Of a stretch of 64,000 nt of DNA, positions 22,890-31,683 are shown piece after piece. Origin of the DNA: Bradyrhizobium sp. 164 (GTDB taxonomy: Bacteria; Pseudomonadota; Alphaproteobacteria; Rhizobiales; Xanthobacteraceae); assembly GCF_023073715.1 (NCBI RefSeq), contig NZ_JADPKA010000063.1, forward strand, positions 1 through 64,000, given 5' to 3'. A program made the position numbers and the translations under genes. Below the pieces are notes generated by a model. The model did no database searches. It was not told where the DNA came from and worked only from the letters and a program-made list of their open reading frames with translations. How positions within the stretch are numbered: position 1 is the first letter of the stretch; every line of letters begins with the position of its first letter.

Positions 22890-25658
22890 CTACTCCGCAG
22901 CGTCCCGCATTTCCACGCGTTCGGCCCTGGCCGCGCAGAACTTGAATTCCGGGATCTTGCCGAAGGGATCGAGCGCCGGGTTGGTCAACAGGTTCGCCGC
23001 CGCCTCTGCGTAGCAGAACGGCATGAACACCATGTTCTCCGGCACGTCGCGGTCGGAGCGCACTTTGACCTCGACGGCGCCGCGGCGGGTCTCCAGGCGA
23101 ATGAAGTCGCCCGGCGCGAGCCTCTTCTTGCGCATGTCCTTCGGCGACATGAACGCGACCGCCTCGGGCTCGATCTGGTCGAGCACCTGCGCGCGGCGCG
23201 TCATCGAGCCGGTGTGCCAGTGCTCGAGCACGCGGCCCGTCGACAGCACCATCGGATATTCGGCGTCGGGCAGCTCGTCCGGCGGAATGACCTTGGCCGG
23301 CACGATCTTGCCGCGGCCGCTCGCCGTCGGGAAGCCCGTGGTGAAGATGATCTCGTTGCCGGGCTTGTCGGGAGCGTCGGCCGGATAGGTGACTGCGCCT
23401 TCGCGCACCAGCCGTTCCCAGGTGATGTTCTTCAGCGACGGCATCAACTCCGCCATTTCGGTGTAGACGTCGCCGGGGCCGGAGTAATTCCACGGCAGCC
23501 CCATGCGCTTGCCGATCTCTTGGATGATCCAGAGATCCTGCCGCGCATCGCCGGGCGGCTTGATCACCTGGCGCGCGAGCTGCACGCGGCGGTCGGTGTT
23601 GGTGAAGGAGCCGTCCTTCTCGGCGAAGGCCGAGGCCGGCAGGATCACGTCGGCGTGGAACGCGGTCTCGGTAACGAAGAGATCCTGCACCACGAGATGA
23701 TCGAGCATGGCCAGCGCGTGGCGTGCGTGCTGGAGGTCGGGATCGGACATCGCGGGGTTCTCGCCCTCGATGTACATGCCCGTGATCTCGCCGGCGTGGA
23801 TGGCGTTCATGATCTCGACCACGGTCAGGCCGCGGACGGGGTCGAGATCCTGTTGCCACAGCTTCTCGAAAGCGCCGCGCATGTCGTCGCGTCCGACCGG
23901 CTGGTAATCCGGCAGGAACATCGGGATCAGGCCGGCATCGGAGGCGCCCTGCACGTTGTTCTGGCCGCGCAGCGGATGCAGGCCGGTCCCGGGACGGCCG
24001 ACCTGCCCGGTGATCAGCGCCAGCGCAATCAGGCAGCGCGCATTGTCGGTGCCATGGACGTGCTGGCTGATACCCATGCCCCAGAAGATGATCGACGATT
24101 TTGCGCGCGCATAGGTCCGCGCGACCTCGCGCAAGGTCTGCGCCGGGACGCCGCAGATCGGCTCCATCTTCTCCGGCGTGAACTCCTTGATCTTCTCCTT
24201 GAGCTCGTCAAAGCCTTCGGTATAGCCGGCGATGTATTGGTCGTCGGTCAAGCCTTCGGTGATGATCGTGTTGATCATCGCATTCAGCATGGCGACGTCG
24301 GAGCCCGGCTTGAACTGCAAATGCTTGGTCGCATGACGCGACAGCGACTGCCGGCGCGGATCCATCACGAACAGTTTTGCACCGTTCTGCTTGACCGCGT
24401 TCTTGATGAAGGTCGCCGCGACCGGATGGTTCACGGTGGGATTTGCGCCGATCACGACGATGACCTCGGCATCCATGGCTGCGGAGAACGGCGCCGACAC
24501 CGCGCCCGAGCTCAGGCCTTCGAACAGCGCTGCCACGGACGAGGCATGACACAGACGGGTGCAGTGATCGACGTTGTTCGAACCGAAGCCGGTACGCACC
24601 AGCTTCTGGAACAGATAGGCCTCTTCGTTCGAACCCTTGGCCGAGCCGAAGCCCGCCAGCGCCTTCGCGCCCTTCTCATCGCGGATCTTGACCAGACCCT
24701 TGGCCGCGATGTCGAGCGCTTCTTGCCAGCTCGCTTCGCGGAAATGAGTGAAGGGATTGGCCGGGTCGACCTGGTCGTTGGCATCCTTCTTCGCATTCGG
24801 CAGCCGCACCAGCGGCTTGGTCAGGCGGTGCGGATGGTGGATGTAGTCGAAGCCGAAGCGGCCCTTGACGCAGAGGCGGTTGTGATTGGCGGGGCCGTCG
24901 CGGCCCTCCGCGTAGATCACCTTCTCGTCCTTGACCTCGTAGGTCACTTGGCAGCCGACGCCGCAGAACGGGCAGAGGGAATCCACCTTCCTGTCGGGAT
25001 AGGTGACGCGCGTTTGCTTGTCGTCGAGCATCACGGCCGGCATCAACGCGCCGGTCGGGCAGGCCTGCACGCATTCACCGCAGGCGACGCAGGTTGATTC
25101 CCCCATGGGATCGTCGAAGTCGAACACGATCTTGGCGCCGGCATTGCGGTACGCCATGCCGATGACGTCGTTGACCTGGACCTCGCGGCAGGCACGCACG
25201 CACAGGCCGCACTGGATGCAGGCGTCGAGATTGACGCGCATCGCCGGATGGCTCGCGTCGGTCGCCCAGCGCTCGGCAGCGGGGAAGCGGCTCTCGGTGA
25301 CACCCGTCGTCTCGGCCCAATGCCAGAACTTGGAATCCGGATCGTGCGAGGTCTCACGCGCCGGCTGGTCGGCGACGAGCAGCTCCATCACCATTTTTTG
25401 CGCAGCGACGGCGCGCGCGCTTTCGGTCTTCACCTTCATGCCGACCGACGGCGTGCGCTTGCAGGACGCCGCGAGCACGCGCTCGCCCTCGATCTCGACC
25501 ATGCAGGCACGGCAATTGCCGTCGGGGCGATAGTCGGGAGCCGGCGAATAACAGAGGTGCGGGATCTCGCGGCCCTGGCGCTGGGCCACCTGCCAGATCG
25601 TCTCGCCGGGTTTCGCTTCGACCTGCTTGCCGTCGAGCTCGAACGTAATCTTGGTCAT
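22890..25658 (-). CDS. NAD-dependent formate dehydrogenase, alpha subunit (Mo/W)
   Basis: This is the catalytic subunit that oxidises formate to CO2. Domains in order: a [2Fe-2S] ferredoxin with Cys36, 49, 52 and 66; two [4Fe-4S] clusters (Cys147/150/153/157 and Cys190/193/196/200); a further cluster with Cys229, 232, 236 and 263; then the molybdopterin oxidoreductase domain. The metal ligand is cysteine, not selenocysteine: in NNVDHCTRLCHASSV, Cys370 aligns with Sec140 of E. coli FdhF and is followed by the conserved histidine. The length, 922 aa, and layout match FdsA/Fdh1A. It overlaps the beta gene as ATGA. The enzyme is cytoplasmic, with electrons passed to NAD+ through the partner. Confidence 0.93.
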   Translation of the reverse strand: MTKITFELDGKQVEAKPGETIWQVAQRQGREIPHLCYSPAPDYRPDGNCRACMVEIEGERVLAASCKRTPSVGMKVKTESARAVAAQKMVMELLVADQPARETSHDPDSKFWHWAETTGVTESRFPAAERWATDASHPAMRVNLDACIQCGLCVRACREVQVNDVIGMAYRNAGAKIVFDFDDPMGESTCVACGECVQACPTGALMPAVMLDDKQTRVTYPDRKVDSLCPFCGVGCQVTYEVKDEKVIYAEGRDGPANHNRLCVKGRFGFDYIHHPHRLTKPLVRLPNAKKDANDQVDPANPFTHFREASWQEALDIAAKGLVKIRDEKGAKALAGFGSAKGSNEEAYLFQKLVRTGFGSNNVDHCTRLCHASSVAALFEGLSSGAVSAPFSAAMDAEVIVVIGANPTVNHPVAATFIKNAVKQNGAKLFVMDPRRQSLSRHATKHLQFKPGSDVAMLNAMINTIITEGLTDDQYIAGYTEGFDELKEKIKEFTPEKMEPICGVPAQTLREVARTYARAKSSIIFWGMGISQHVHGTDNARCLIALALITGQVGRPGTGLHPLRGQNNVQGASDAGLIPMFLPDYQPVGRDDMRGAFEKLWQQDLDPVRGLTVVEIMNAIHAGEITGMYIEGENPAMSDPDLQHARHALAMLDHLVVQDLFVTETAFHADVILPASAFAEKDGSFTNTDRRVQLARQVIKPPGDARQDLWIIQEIGKRMGLPWNYSGPGDVYTEMAELMPSLKNITWERLVREGAVTYPADAPDKPGNEIIFTTGFPTASGRGKIVPAKVIPPDELPDAEYPMVLSTGRVLEHWHTGSMTRRAQVLDQIEPEAVAFMSPKDMRKKRLAPGDFIRLETRRGAVEVKVRSDRDVPENMVFMPFCYAEAAANLLTNPALDPFGKIPEFKFCAARAERVEMRDAAE

Positions 25659-27358
25659 TCGGCCGCTTCCTTGAACTCGTCAGGGAAATATTTGATTACC
25701 GAGGACAGCGGATTCGATGCCGCCTGTCCGAGCCCGCAGATCGAGGCGTCGCGCATCGCCTGGCTCAATTCTTCCAGCAAGGCCCGGTTCCAGACCGGCT
25801 TCTGCATCAGCAGCGCGGCCTTCTGGGTTCCGACGCGGCACGGCGTGCACTGACCGCAGCTCTCGTCCTCGAAGAACTTCATCAGGTTTAGTGCCGCTGC
25901 GCGCACGCTGTCCTTGTGCGACAGGATCACGATCGCGGCGGAGCCGATGAAGCAGCCGTATTTCTCCAGCGTGCCGAAATCGAGCGGGATGTCGTCCATC
26001 GACGCCGGCAGGATGCCGCCCGACGCGCCGCCCGGGAGGTACGCGTAGAATTGATGGCCGTCGGCCATGCCGCCGCAATATTCATCGATCAGCTCGCGCA
26101 CGGTGATGCCCGCAGGCGCGAGCTTCATGCCGGGATTCTTGACGCGGCCCGAGACCGAGAAGCTGCGCAGGCCATGCCGCTCATGGCGGCCATTGCCCTT
26201 CCACCAGTCGGCTCCCTTCTCGACGATGTCGCGCACCCACCACAACGTCTCGATGTTGTTGATCAGCGTCGGCAGGCCGAACAGGCCGACTTGGAAGGGA
26301 TAAGGCGGCTTGTGCCTGGGCAGGCCGCGCTTGCCTTCGATGCTCTCCAGCAGTGAGGATTCCTCGCCGCAGATATAGGCACCGGCGCCGCGGCGCATAT
26401 GCAGCGTCGGACCGCCCGGCGGGAGCTTGGCGATCTCGCGCTCAAGGATCTCGCGTGAGGCCGGATATTCGTCGCGCAGATAGATGTAGACGTCGGAGGC
26501 TTGCACCACATGCGCGCCGATCAGCATGCCCTCGATGAAGCGATGCGGATCGGTTTCGAGATAATAGCGGTCCTTGAACGTGCCGGGCTCGCCTTCGTCG
26601 CCGTTGATCGCCATCAAGCGCGGGCCGGGTTCGCCCAGCACCGCACGCCATTTGCGCCCCGTCGGGAAGCCGGCGCCACCGAGACCGCGGAGCGAAGCGT
26701 CATCGAGCGCCTTCAGCAGGTCGTCCTTCGGTAATTCGCCGGAGCGGAGGCGATTGAGCAGCTTGTAGCCGCCGCCGGCAACATAGGCGTCGTAATCGAC
26801 ATATTTCGGCAGATGCGCGTGAGTGTCGCCGGCCTTCGCGGCCGCCATGACATTGGCGACGGTCGCGTGGTCGACGAAGTTGTGGCCGACCTCAGCGGCA
26901 GGCGCCGTATCGCAACGGCCGACGCAGGGCGCGCGTACCACGCGAATGCCGGGACCCGATGCGCTCTGCAAATCTTGCAGCAGCTTCTCGCCGCCGAGCA
27001 TCGCGCAGGTCAGCGAATCGCAGACGCGGATCGTCAGCGGGGCGATGTCAGGCTCACCTTCTTTCACCACGTCGAAATGCGCGTAAAAGGTCGCGGTCTC
27101 GAACACCTCGGCAAAGGCGAGCTTCATCTCGTCGGCGAGCGCGGCGAGATGCGCGGCCGAAATCTGGTGGTACTTGTCCTGGATCAGGTGCAGATGTTCG
27201 ATCAGCAGGTCGCGCCGCCGCGGCCTGTCGCCGAGCAGCTGCTCGATTTCGTGCGCGGCCGTGGGGTCGACCTGTCGTCCCTTGGAGGTCGCCTTGGCTC
27301 GCTTCCGGCCACCGCCGGGATGTTCGAACGAGCGGACCTGTTGCACGTCGTGGCTCAT
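25655..27358 (-). CDS. formate dehydrogenase, fused gamma-beta subunit (NuoE-NuoF type)
   Basis: This protein carries electrons from the alpha subunit to NAD+. Residues about 40-170 are a NuoE-like [2Fe-2S] domain (CDSLTCAMLGG and APCVGRC). Residues about 200-560 are NuoF-like, with RGLGGAGFPTGRKW for FMN, GAGAYICGEESSLLESIEG for NADH, and ESCGQCTPCRVG plus CGLG for [4Fe-4S]. In many bacteria these are two proteins (FdsG and FdsB); the fusion is the form known from Methylobacterium FDH1, a tungsten enzyme. I start at ATG 27358 because MSHDVQQVRSF matches where relatives begin; 27388 is possible. Confidence 0.92.
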   Translation of the reverse strand: MSHDVQQVRSFEHPGGGRKRAKATSKGRQVDPTAAHEIEQLLGDRPRRRDLLIEHLHLIQDKYHQISAAHLAALADEMKLAFAEVFETATFYAHFDVVKEGEPDIAPLTIRVCDSLTCAMLGGEKLLQDLQSASGPGIRVVRAPCVGRCDTAPAAEVGHNFVDHATVANVMAAAKAGDTHAHLPKYVDYDAYVAGGGYKLLNRLRSGELPKDDLLKALDDASLRGLGGAGFPTGRKWRAVLGEPGPRLMAINGDEGEPGTFKDRYYLETDPHRFIEGMLIGAHVVQASDVYIYLRDEYPASREILEREIAKLPPGGPTLHMRRGAGAYICGEESSLLESIEGKRGLPRHKPPYPFQVGLFGLPTLINNIETLWWVRDIVEKGADWWKGNGRHERHGLRSFSVSGRVKNPGMKLAPAGITVRELIDEYCGGMADGHQFYAYLPGGASGGILPASMDDIPLDFGTLEKYGCFIGSAAIVILSHKDSVRAAALNLMKFFEDESCGQCTPCRVGTQKAALLMQKPVWNRALLEELSQAMRDASICGLGQAASNPLSSVIKYFPDEFKEAAE

Positions 27359-27404
27359 CGCTGCGTCTCGTAGCCCTTCTTGGAACATATCTAATCCTAG
27401 GCCC

Positions 27405-27421
27405 TGGCATACCAGATGCCA
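27405..27421. promoter_or_regulatory. inverted repeat upstream of FDH genes
   Basis: TGGCAT-ACCAG-ATGCCA is a perfect inverted repeat about 47 bases before the beta-subunit start. It is a likely operator for a formate- or oxalate-responsive regulator. No regulator gene is adjacent. Confidence 0.45.
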
Positions 27422-27452
27422 AGAGAATTCTCGCGCTCAAATAGGCATTTAA

Positions 27453-27481
27453 GGGCATGCGGCCAATAAGGCCGCATGCCC
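27453..27481 (-). terminator. hairpin terminator after oxlT
   Basis: GGGCATGCGGCC and its exact inverse flank a five-base loop, a 12-pair stem. It lies between the end of the transporter gene and the FDH operon. The following T content on the minus strand is weak (TTAAAT). Confidence 0.6.
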
Positions 27482-27507
27482 TGTACGCCACGAAGAGGTT
27501 TGCGCGA

Positions 27508-29160
27508 TCAGAGGATCTTAACCGCGCTCTCGAGCGTCTTGTAGACACCCCACGCCAGCGGAACGCAGACGAAGAGCCAGAACAGTGCTGCCTTGACATC
27601 GAGGCCGCCGGTGCCGATTCCGAACGAGCCGGTCTGCACGGTGGCGGCGCCCGCATTCGCCGCCTGCAACTTGGCGACGTCGGCCTCGCTCATGTACCAT
27701 TTCGGATCGACCGGCTTGACCAGGTAGTTGCAGATGATGCCAGCGATCAGCATCGCACAAAGAATGTACATCGTGGTGTTGTAGAGCTGGTCGCGCGGAA
27801 CGCCCGCCGCGAGTTGGAACTCGCGAATGTAGTTCACCACGACCGGGCCGATGATGCCTGCGGTGGACCACGCCGTCAGGAGCCGGCCGTGAATGGCGCC
27901 GACGAACTGGGTGCCGAACATGTCGGCGAGATAGGCCGGCACGGTCGCGAATCCACCGCCATACATCGACAGGATGATGCCGAAGCCGAGCACGAAGAGC
28001 AGCTTCGAGCCCATGGCCGCAAAGGTCGGCGCCAGCGCGTAGAGAACGATGCCGAGAATAAAGAACGTGTAGTAGGTGTTCTTGCGGCCGATCGTGTCCG
28101 ACAGCGTTGCCCAGAAGAAGCGGCCGCCGATGTTGAACAGCGATAGCAGGCCGGCGAAGCCCGCCGCAATTCCAGCGATGACCGTCTTCTGCTCGACCGA
28201 GAGCTGACCAAAGGTAAGCTCCGGATGTCCGATCAGCTTGCCAGCAAAGATTTCCTGGAGCATCGGAGAAGCCATTCCGATCACGCCGATGCCCGCCGAC
28301 ACGTTCAGACACAGCACCCACCAGATCAGCCAGAACTGCGGCGTCTTGTGCGCGTTGTTGAGATGGACGTGATGCTCGGAGATCATCGTCTTCTTCTCGC
28401 TCGGCGGCGTCCACCCCTCAGGCTTCCAGCCAGCCGGCGTCACGCGATAAGCGAAAGCGCCAATGGTCATGAAGACGAAATAGACGACGGCCATGACGAC
28501 GAAGGCCTGCCATACACCGACATCGGTCGAGGTCTTGAAGTAGTTGATCAGGAGGTTGGCAAATGGCGCGCCGATCATCGCGCCGCCACCGAAACCCATG
28601 ATTGCCATGCCGGTCGCCATGCCGCGGCGGTCGGGAAACCATTTGATTAGCGTCGACACTGGCGAGATGTAACCGAGACCAAGACCTATGCCGCCGATCA
28701 CGCCGGAGCCCAGCCACATGATCCAGAGCTGATGGGTATAGATGCCGATCGCGCCAAGCAGCAGGCCACCGCACCAGCATAGCGCAGCAACGAAGCCTGC
28801 TTTGCGCGGACCGACCCGCTCGAGCCAGCCGCCCCAAACAGCGGCGGCAACGCCGAGCACGACGAAGAACAGGGTGAACATCCATCCCAGACTCGCAACC
28901 TTCCAGTCGCAGGTGGTGGTGAAGAGCTCTTGCCACAGCGACATATCCGGACAGGCTTTCGGCGCCGTGATGCCGATGGCTCGGGAAAGCGGCAGCCAGA
29001 ACACTGAGAAGCCATAGGCCATGCCGATGCAGAGATGAATGCACAGCGCCGCCGGCGGCACCAGCCAGCGGTTGAATCCGGCGGTCGCGATGGTCCGCTC
29101 GCGATCAAGAACCCCCGCGCCACGGCCCGAAATGGTCCCGGCGCTCTCAACACTAGCCAT
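27508..29160 (-). CDS. OFA-family MFS transporter (oxalate/formate antiporter type)
   Basis: This is an inner-membrane transporter with 12 predicted helices. It has MFS features such as GVIGGIGLGLGYISPVSTLIKWFPDRRGMATGMAIMGFGGG, which is the OFA/OxlT hallmark, and MYGGGFATVPAYLADMFGTQFVGAIHGRLLTAWS in the second half. A long loop between helices 6 and 7 and an extended C-terminal helix make it larger than E. coli YhjX, at 550 aa. The start ATG 29160 has GGGGAGGA upstream. Its position beside formate dehydrogenase points to uptake of formate, or of oxalate in exchange for formate. Confidence 0.9.
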   Translation of the reverse strand: MASVESAGTISGRGAGVLDRERTIATAGFNRWLVPPAALCIHLCIGMAYGFSVFWLPLSRAIGITAPKACPDMSLWQELFTTTCDWKVASLGWMFTLFFVVLGVAAAVWGGWLERVGPRKAGFVAALCWCGGLLLGAIGIYTHQLWIMWLGSGVIGGIGLGLGYISPVSTLIKWFPDRRGMATGMAIMGFGGGAMIGAPFANLLINYFKTSTDVGVWQAFVVMAVVYFVFMTIGAFAYRVTPAGWKPEGWTPPSEKKTMISEHHVHLNNAHKTPQFWLIWWVLCLNVSAGIGVIGMASPMLQEIFAGKLIGHPELTFGQLSVEQKTVIAGIAAGFAGLLSLFNIGGRFFWATLSDTIGRKNTYYTFFILGIVLYALAPTFAAMGSKLLFVLGFGIILSMYGGGFATVPAYLADMFGTQFVGAIHGRLLTAWSTAGIIGPVVVNYIREFQLAAGVPRDQLYNTTMYILCAMLIAGIICNYLVKPVDPKWYMSEADVAKLQAANAGAATVQTGSFGIGTGGLDVKAALFWLFVCVPLAWGVYKTLESAVKIL

Positions 29161-29475
29161 GCATTCCTCCCCTGAGGCCGCCCTTCTGAGCAGCCTGCCC
29201 TAAGATCCTGATCTCCAGTCCAGCGACGCAGCCAAATGTCCCTGCTGCTCCGCTCAATGATTCGACGCGCGTCAGGATCGTCACGCGCATCCGAAATGCT
29301 AACCCCTCGGGCGGGATGCTATGCCCTATACGACATACAGGCATTGTGAGCGCGGCCCGTCGATCAGCGTGTCGCAGACAAGACTCAACCTCCGCGCCTG
29401 AACGGAGAAAGCCAATTTGCAGAAGCCATGAACGATGTCGATAGACAAATGGTCGGTATCAGCGCGGTAACGTTC
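29161..29475. other. intergenic region with possible oxlT promoter
   Basis: About 315 bases lie upstream of the transporter gene. An imperfect inverted repeat TGCCCTATACGACATACAGG plus CA (29322-29343) lies in the expected promoter zone. The frame 29153-29344 has no protein character. Nothing else was recognised. Confidence 0.4.
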
Positions 29476-29739
29476 TCAAGAACGCGACGCACCATTAGCG
29501 CTCTCTATCGAACGATTTGATTTTTCTATCAAGAACACGATACGCGCGTCGTTGCGCTCTGTGATCTCCACCGTGTCGCCGGTCTCGCGGATCAGGTTCG
29601 GAATGTCAATCACCGACAAGGGATCGGTGCAGTGAACCTCGAGCTGATCGCCGGGCTGCAACGGCTTCAGTGCTTTTCGGGTCTTCAGGGCGGGCAACGG
29701 ACATTTTAACCCGGTGAGGTCGAGCGTCGTTCTGGTCAT
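29476..29739 (-). CDS. TusA-family sulfur-carrier protein, 87 aa
   Basis: The sequence TRTTLDLTGLKCPLPALKTRKAL carries the family's C-P-x-P motif, whose cysteine bears persulfide sulfur. The remaining SVIDIPNLIRETGDTVEI segment completes the two-layer fold. I start at ATG 29739 because the domain begins there; a frame extension to 29802 would overlap moeA. Sitting next to moeA, mobB and near fdhD, it may deliver sulfur for the sulfurated Mo cofactor that formate dehydrogenase needs. That link is inference. Confidence 0.83.
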   Translation of the reverse strand: MTRTTLDLTGLKCPLPALKTRKALKPLQPGDQLEVHCTDPLSVIDIPNLIRETGDTVEITERNDARIVFLIEKSNRSIESANGASRS

Positions 29740-29785
29740 GGGCGCACCATGGCGGGGCCGATCGATGGCGTCAACGCAAGGACCG

Positions 29786-31042
29786 CTAGAGCAGATCGGC
29801 ATAGAACAAGAAGCCTACGTCCTGTCCAGGTTCGACCTGCGTGATGTCTTCGCCAAGCTCAACGAGGCCACTGGTCTCCACCAGTGAGGACAATAGCCCG
29901 GCTCCCTCGCGCGGGAACTTGATGACCTCCAGCGTGCCATCCTTTCCGCGCCGCAAGGAGGCGCGAACATATTCGCGCCTGCCTTCCTTCTTCCTGTAGG
30001 TGAACGCAGCACGCACAGGGATCGGCAAGTGCGGCTCCGGCAGAGAACCGGCCAGCGCCAGCACCGTCGGCCGCACCACATGCACGAAGGTGACAAAGCT
30101 CGCAACGGGATTGCCGGGCAATCCGATCAGCGGCGTGCCGTCGATGACGCCCATCGCCACCGGTCGGCCGGGTTTGATCGCCATCCGCCACAGCACCAGC
30201 GAGCCGACGCTCTCAACCGCCGCCTTGACGTGATCCTCCTCGCCGGTCGAGACGCCGCCAGTGGTGAGGATCAGGTCGTGATCGCCTGCAACCTGCTTCA
30301 GGCCATGTGCAAGCGAGGTACGCTCGTCCCGCAAGATGCCGAGATCGCTGACCTCGCAGCCGAGCCGGCGCAGCATCGCCATCAGCATGAAGCGGTTGGA
30401 ATCGAACAGTTGCGAGGCCGCGCGCGGCTCGCCGGGCGAGGCCAGCTCGTCACCGGTCGAGAAAACTGCGACGCGGATGCGCCTGACGACGTCGAGGCTG
30501 GTCAGGCCGAATGCTGCCGCAAGAGCGACATGCTGCGGCCGCAAGCGCTGCCCGGCGCGCAGCGCGACGTACCCTTCGGGAATGTCTTCGCCCGCAGGGC
30601 GGACATTGGCACCCGGCTTCAATCCCGGCGGCAGCACCACCTTGCCGGACTTATCGACGCGGACATCTTCCTGCATGAAGACGGTTTCGGCGCCCAGTGG
30701 CATCGGCGCGCCCGTGAAGATGCGCGCGGTGTGGCCGGGCTTGATCGGTGCCTGTGCAAGGCCGCCGGCCTGGATACGGCCGTCGAGCGGCAACGCTTGC
30801 TCGGTGCTTTGCGGAAGATCCGCGTTGCGCACGGCGTAACCATCGACGGCGGAGTTGGTGAAGGGCGGCAGCGGCAAATGCGCTGCGATGTCGTGCGCCA
30901 GTACGCGTCCGTCCGCGTCGACGAGCGCAACCGTTTCGAGATCGGCGATCGCATTGACGCGCGTGGTGATCAGGCCAACGGCCTCATCCACCGACATCAT
31001 CGGGCCGCCGAAGGCAAAGCAATCGTCCGATAGTTGCGCCAT
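29786..31042 (-). CDS. moeA: molybdopterin molybdotransferase MoeA
   Basis: This enzyme inserts molybdate (or tungstate) into adenylylated molybdopterin. At 418 aa it has the full MoeA layout: LPPFTNSAVDGYAVRNAD near the N-terminus, PAGEDIPEGYVALRAGQRL, VAVFSTGDELASPGEP, DLILTTGGVSTGEEDHVK and LIGLPGNPVASFVTF, the last two being the MoCF ligand-binding loops. The start has GACGAGG upstream and follows mobB by 9 bases, so mobB-moeA form one unit. It is one of three MoeA-type genes in this region and the most canonical. Confidence 0.94.
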   Translation of the reverse strand: MAQLSDDCFAFGGPMMSVDEAVGLITTRVNAIADLETVALVDADGRVLAHDIAAHLPLPPFTNSAVDGYAVRNADLPQSTEQALPLDGRIQAGGLAQAPIKPGHTARIFTGAPMPLGAETVFMQEDVRVDKSGKVVLPPGLKPGANVRPAGEDIPEGYVALRAGQRLRPQHVALAAAFGLTSLDVVRRIRVAVFSTGDELASPGEPRAASQLFDSNRFMLMAMLRRLGCEVSDLGILRDERTSLAHGLKQVAGDHDLILTTGGVSTGEEDHVKAAVESVGSLVLWRMAIKPGRPVAMGVIDGTPLIGLPGNPVASFVTFVHVVRPTVLALAGSLPEPHLPIPVRAAFTYRKKEGRREYVRASLRRGKDGTLEVIKFPREGAGLLSSLVETSGLVELGEDITQVEPGQDVGFLFYADLL

Positions 31043-31051
31043 GGTGCCTCG

Positions 31052-31579
31052 TCAGCGCATCGCGGCGCTTTTTGCCACCGCTTCGTCGACCGGCATCGCT
31101 GCGCGCAGCAACAAAGCCGCGGCGGCCGGAATATCGTCGAGATGGACAGTCGGCAGGCGGGTGTCAACCGCGACGTCGGCGACAATCCCGGCAATGCCGG
31201 GATCGTCTGGAAACAGCAGTGGCTTGCCATTGGCGCCGCGATGCACCTCGATCTTGCGATGTGGCTCGCGCTTAAAACCTTCGACCACGACCAGATCGAC
31301 CGCGGATAGCTTGCTCAACAGTTCCGGCAGCCGCGGCTCCTTGGCGCCGCGCAGCTCGTGCATCAGGGCCCAACGGTTCGCCGAAGCAACCAGCACCTCG
31401 GCCGCGCCGGCCTCGCGATGGCGCCAGGAATCCTTGCCGGGCACGTCGACGTCGAACTGGTGATGCGCATGCTTGATCACGGAAACACGCAGGCCCTGCG
31501 CGTTGAAATGCGGGATCAGCCGCGTCAACAGCGTGGTCTTGCCCGCCCCACTCCAGCCTGCAAGCCCGATGACTTTCAT
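31052..31579 (-). CDS. mobB: MobB, GTP-binding adaptor for molybdopterin guanine dinucleotide synthesis
   Basis: It begins KVIGLAGWSGAGKTTLLTRLI, a Walker A loop, and continues with VSVIKHAHHQFDVDVPGKDSWRHREAGA, the MobB signature, then LVVVEGFKREPHRKIEVHR. At 175 aa it is normal length. MobB helps MobA attach GMP to Mo cofactor, giving the guanine dinucleotide form used by formate dehydrogenase. It is divergent from fdhD and directly upstream of moeA. Confidence 0.93.
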   Translation of the reverse strand: MKVIGLAGWSGAGKTTLLTRLIPHFNAQGLRVSVIKHAHHQFDVDVPGKDSWRHREAGAAEVLVASANRWALMHELRGAKEPRLPELLSKLSAVDLVVVEGFKREPHRKIEVHRGANGKPLLFPDDPGIAGIVADVAVDTRLPTVHLDDIPAAAALLLRAAMPVDEAVAKSAAMR

Positions 31580-31683
31580 AACCGCCCGATCTCCGCCAAC
31601 GGCTCACGAGCCGATGGAACCTCCGGCCTTTCCCCGCCATGCTTATATCGGCTTGATCCGAATGTCATGCTAACCTCGCAACC

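Noticed and set aside
22287..25097. Very long plus-strand frame (over 900 codons) opposite the FDH alpha gene
   Set aside because: It is a GC-driven antisense shadow; the minus strand has full cofactor motifs and the plus reading is His/Arg-rich without domains.
29153..29344. 63-codon frame upstream of oxlT
   Set aside because: No start signal, overlaps the promoter and the transporter start; no protein character.
30029..31033. Long plus-strand frame opposite moeA
   Set aside because: Antisense shadow of a canonical MoeA gene.
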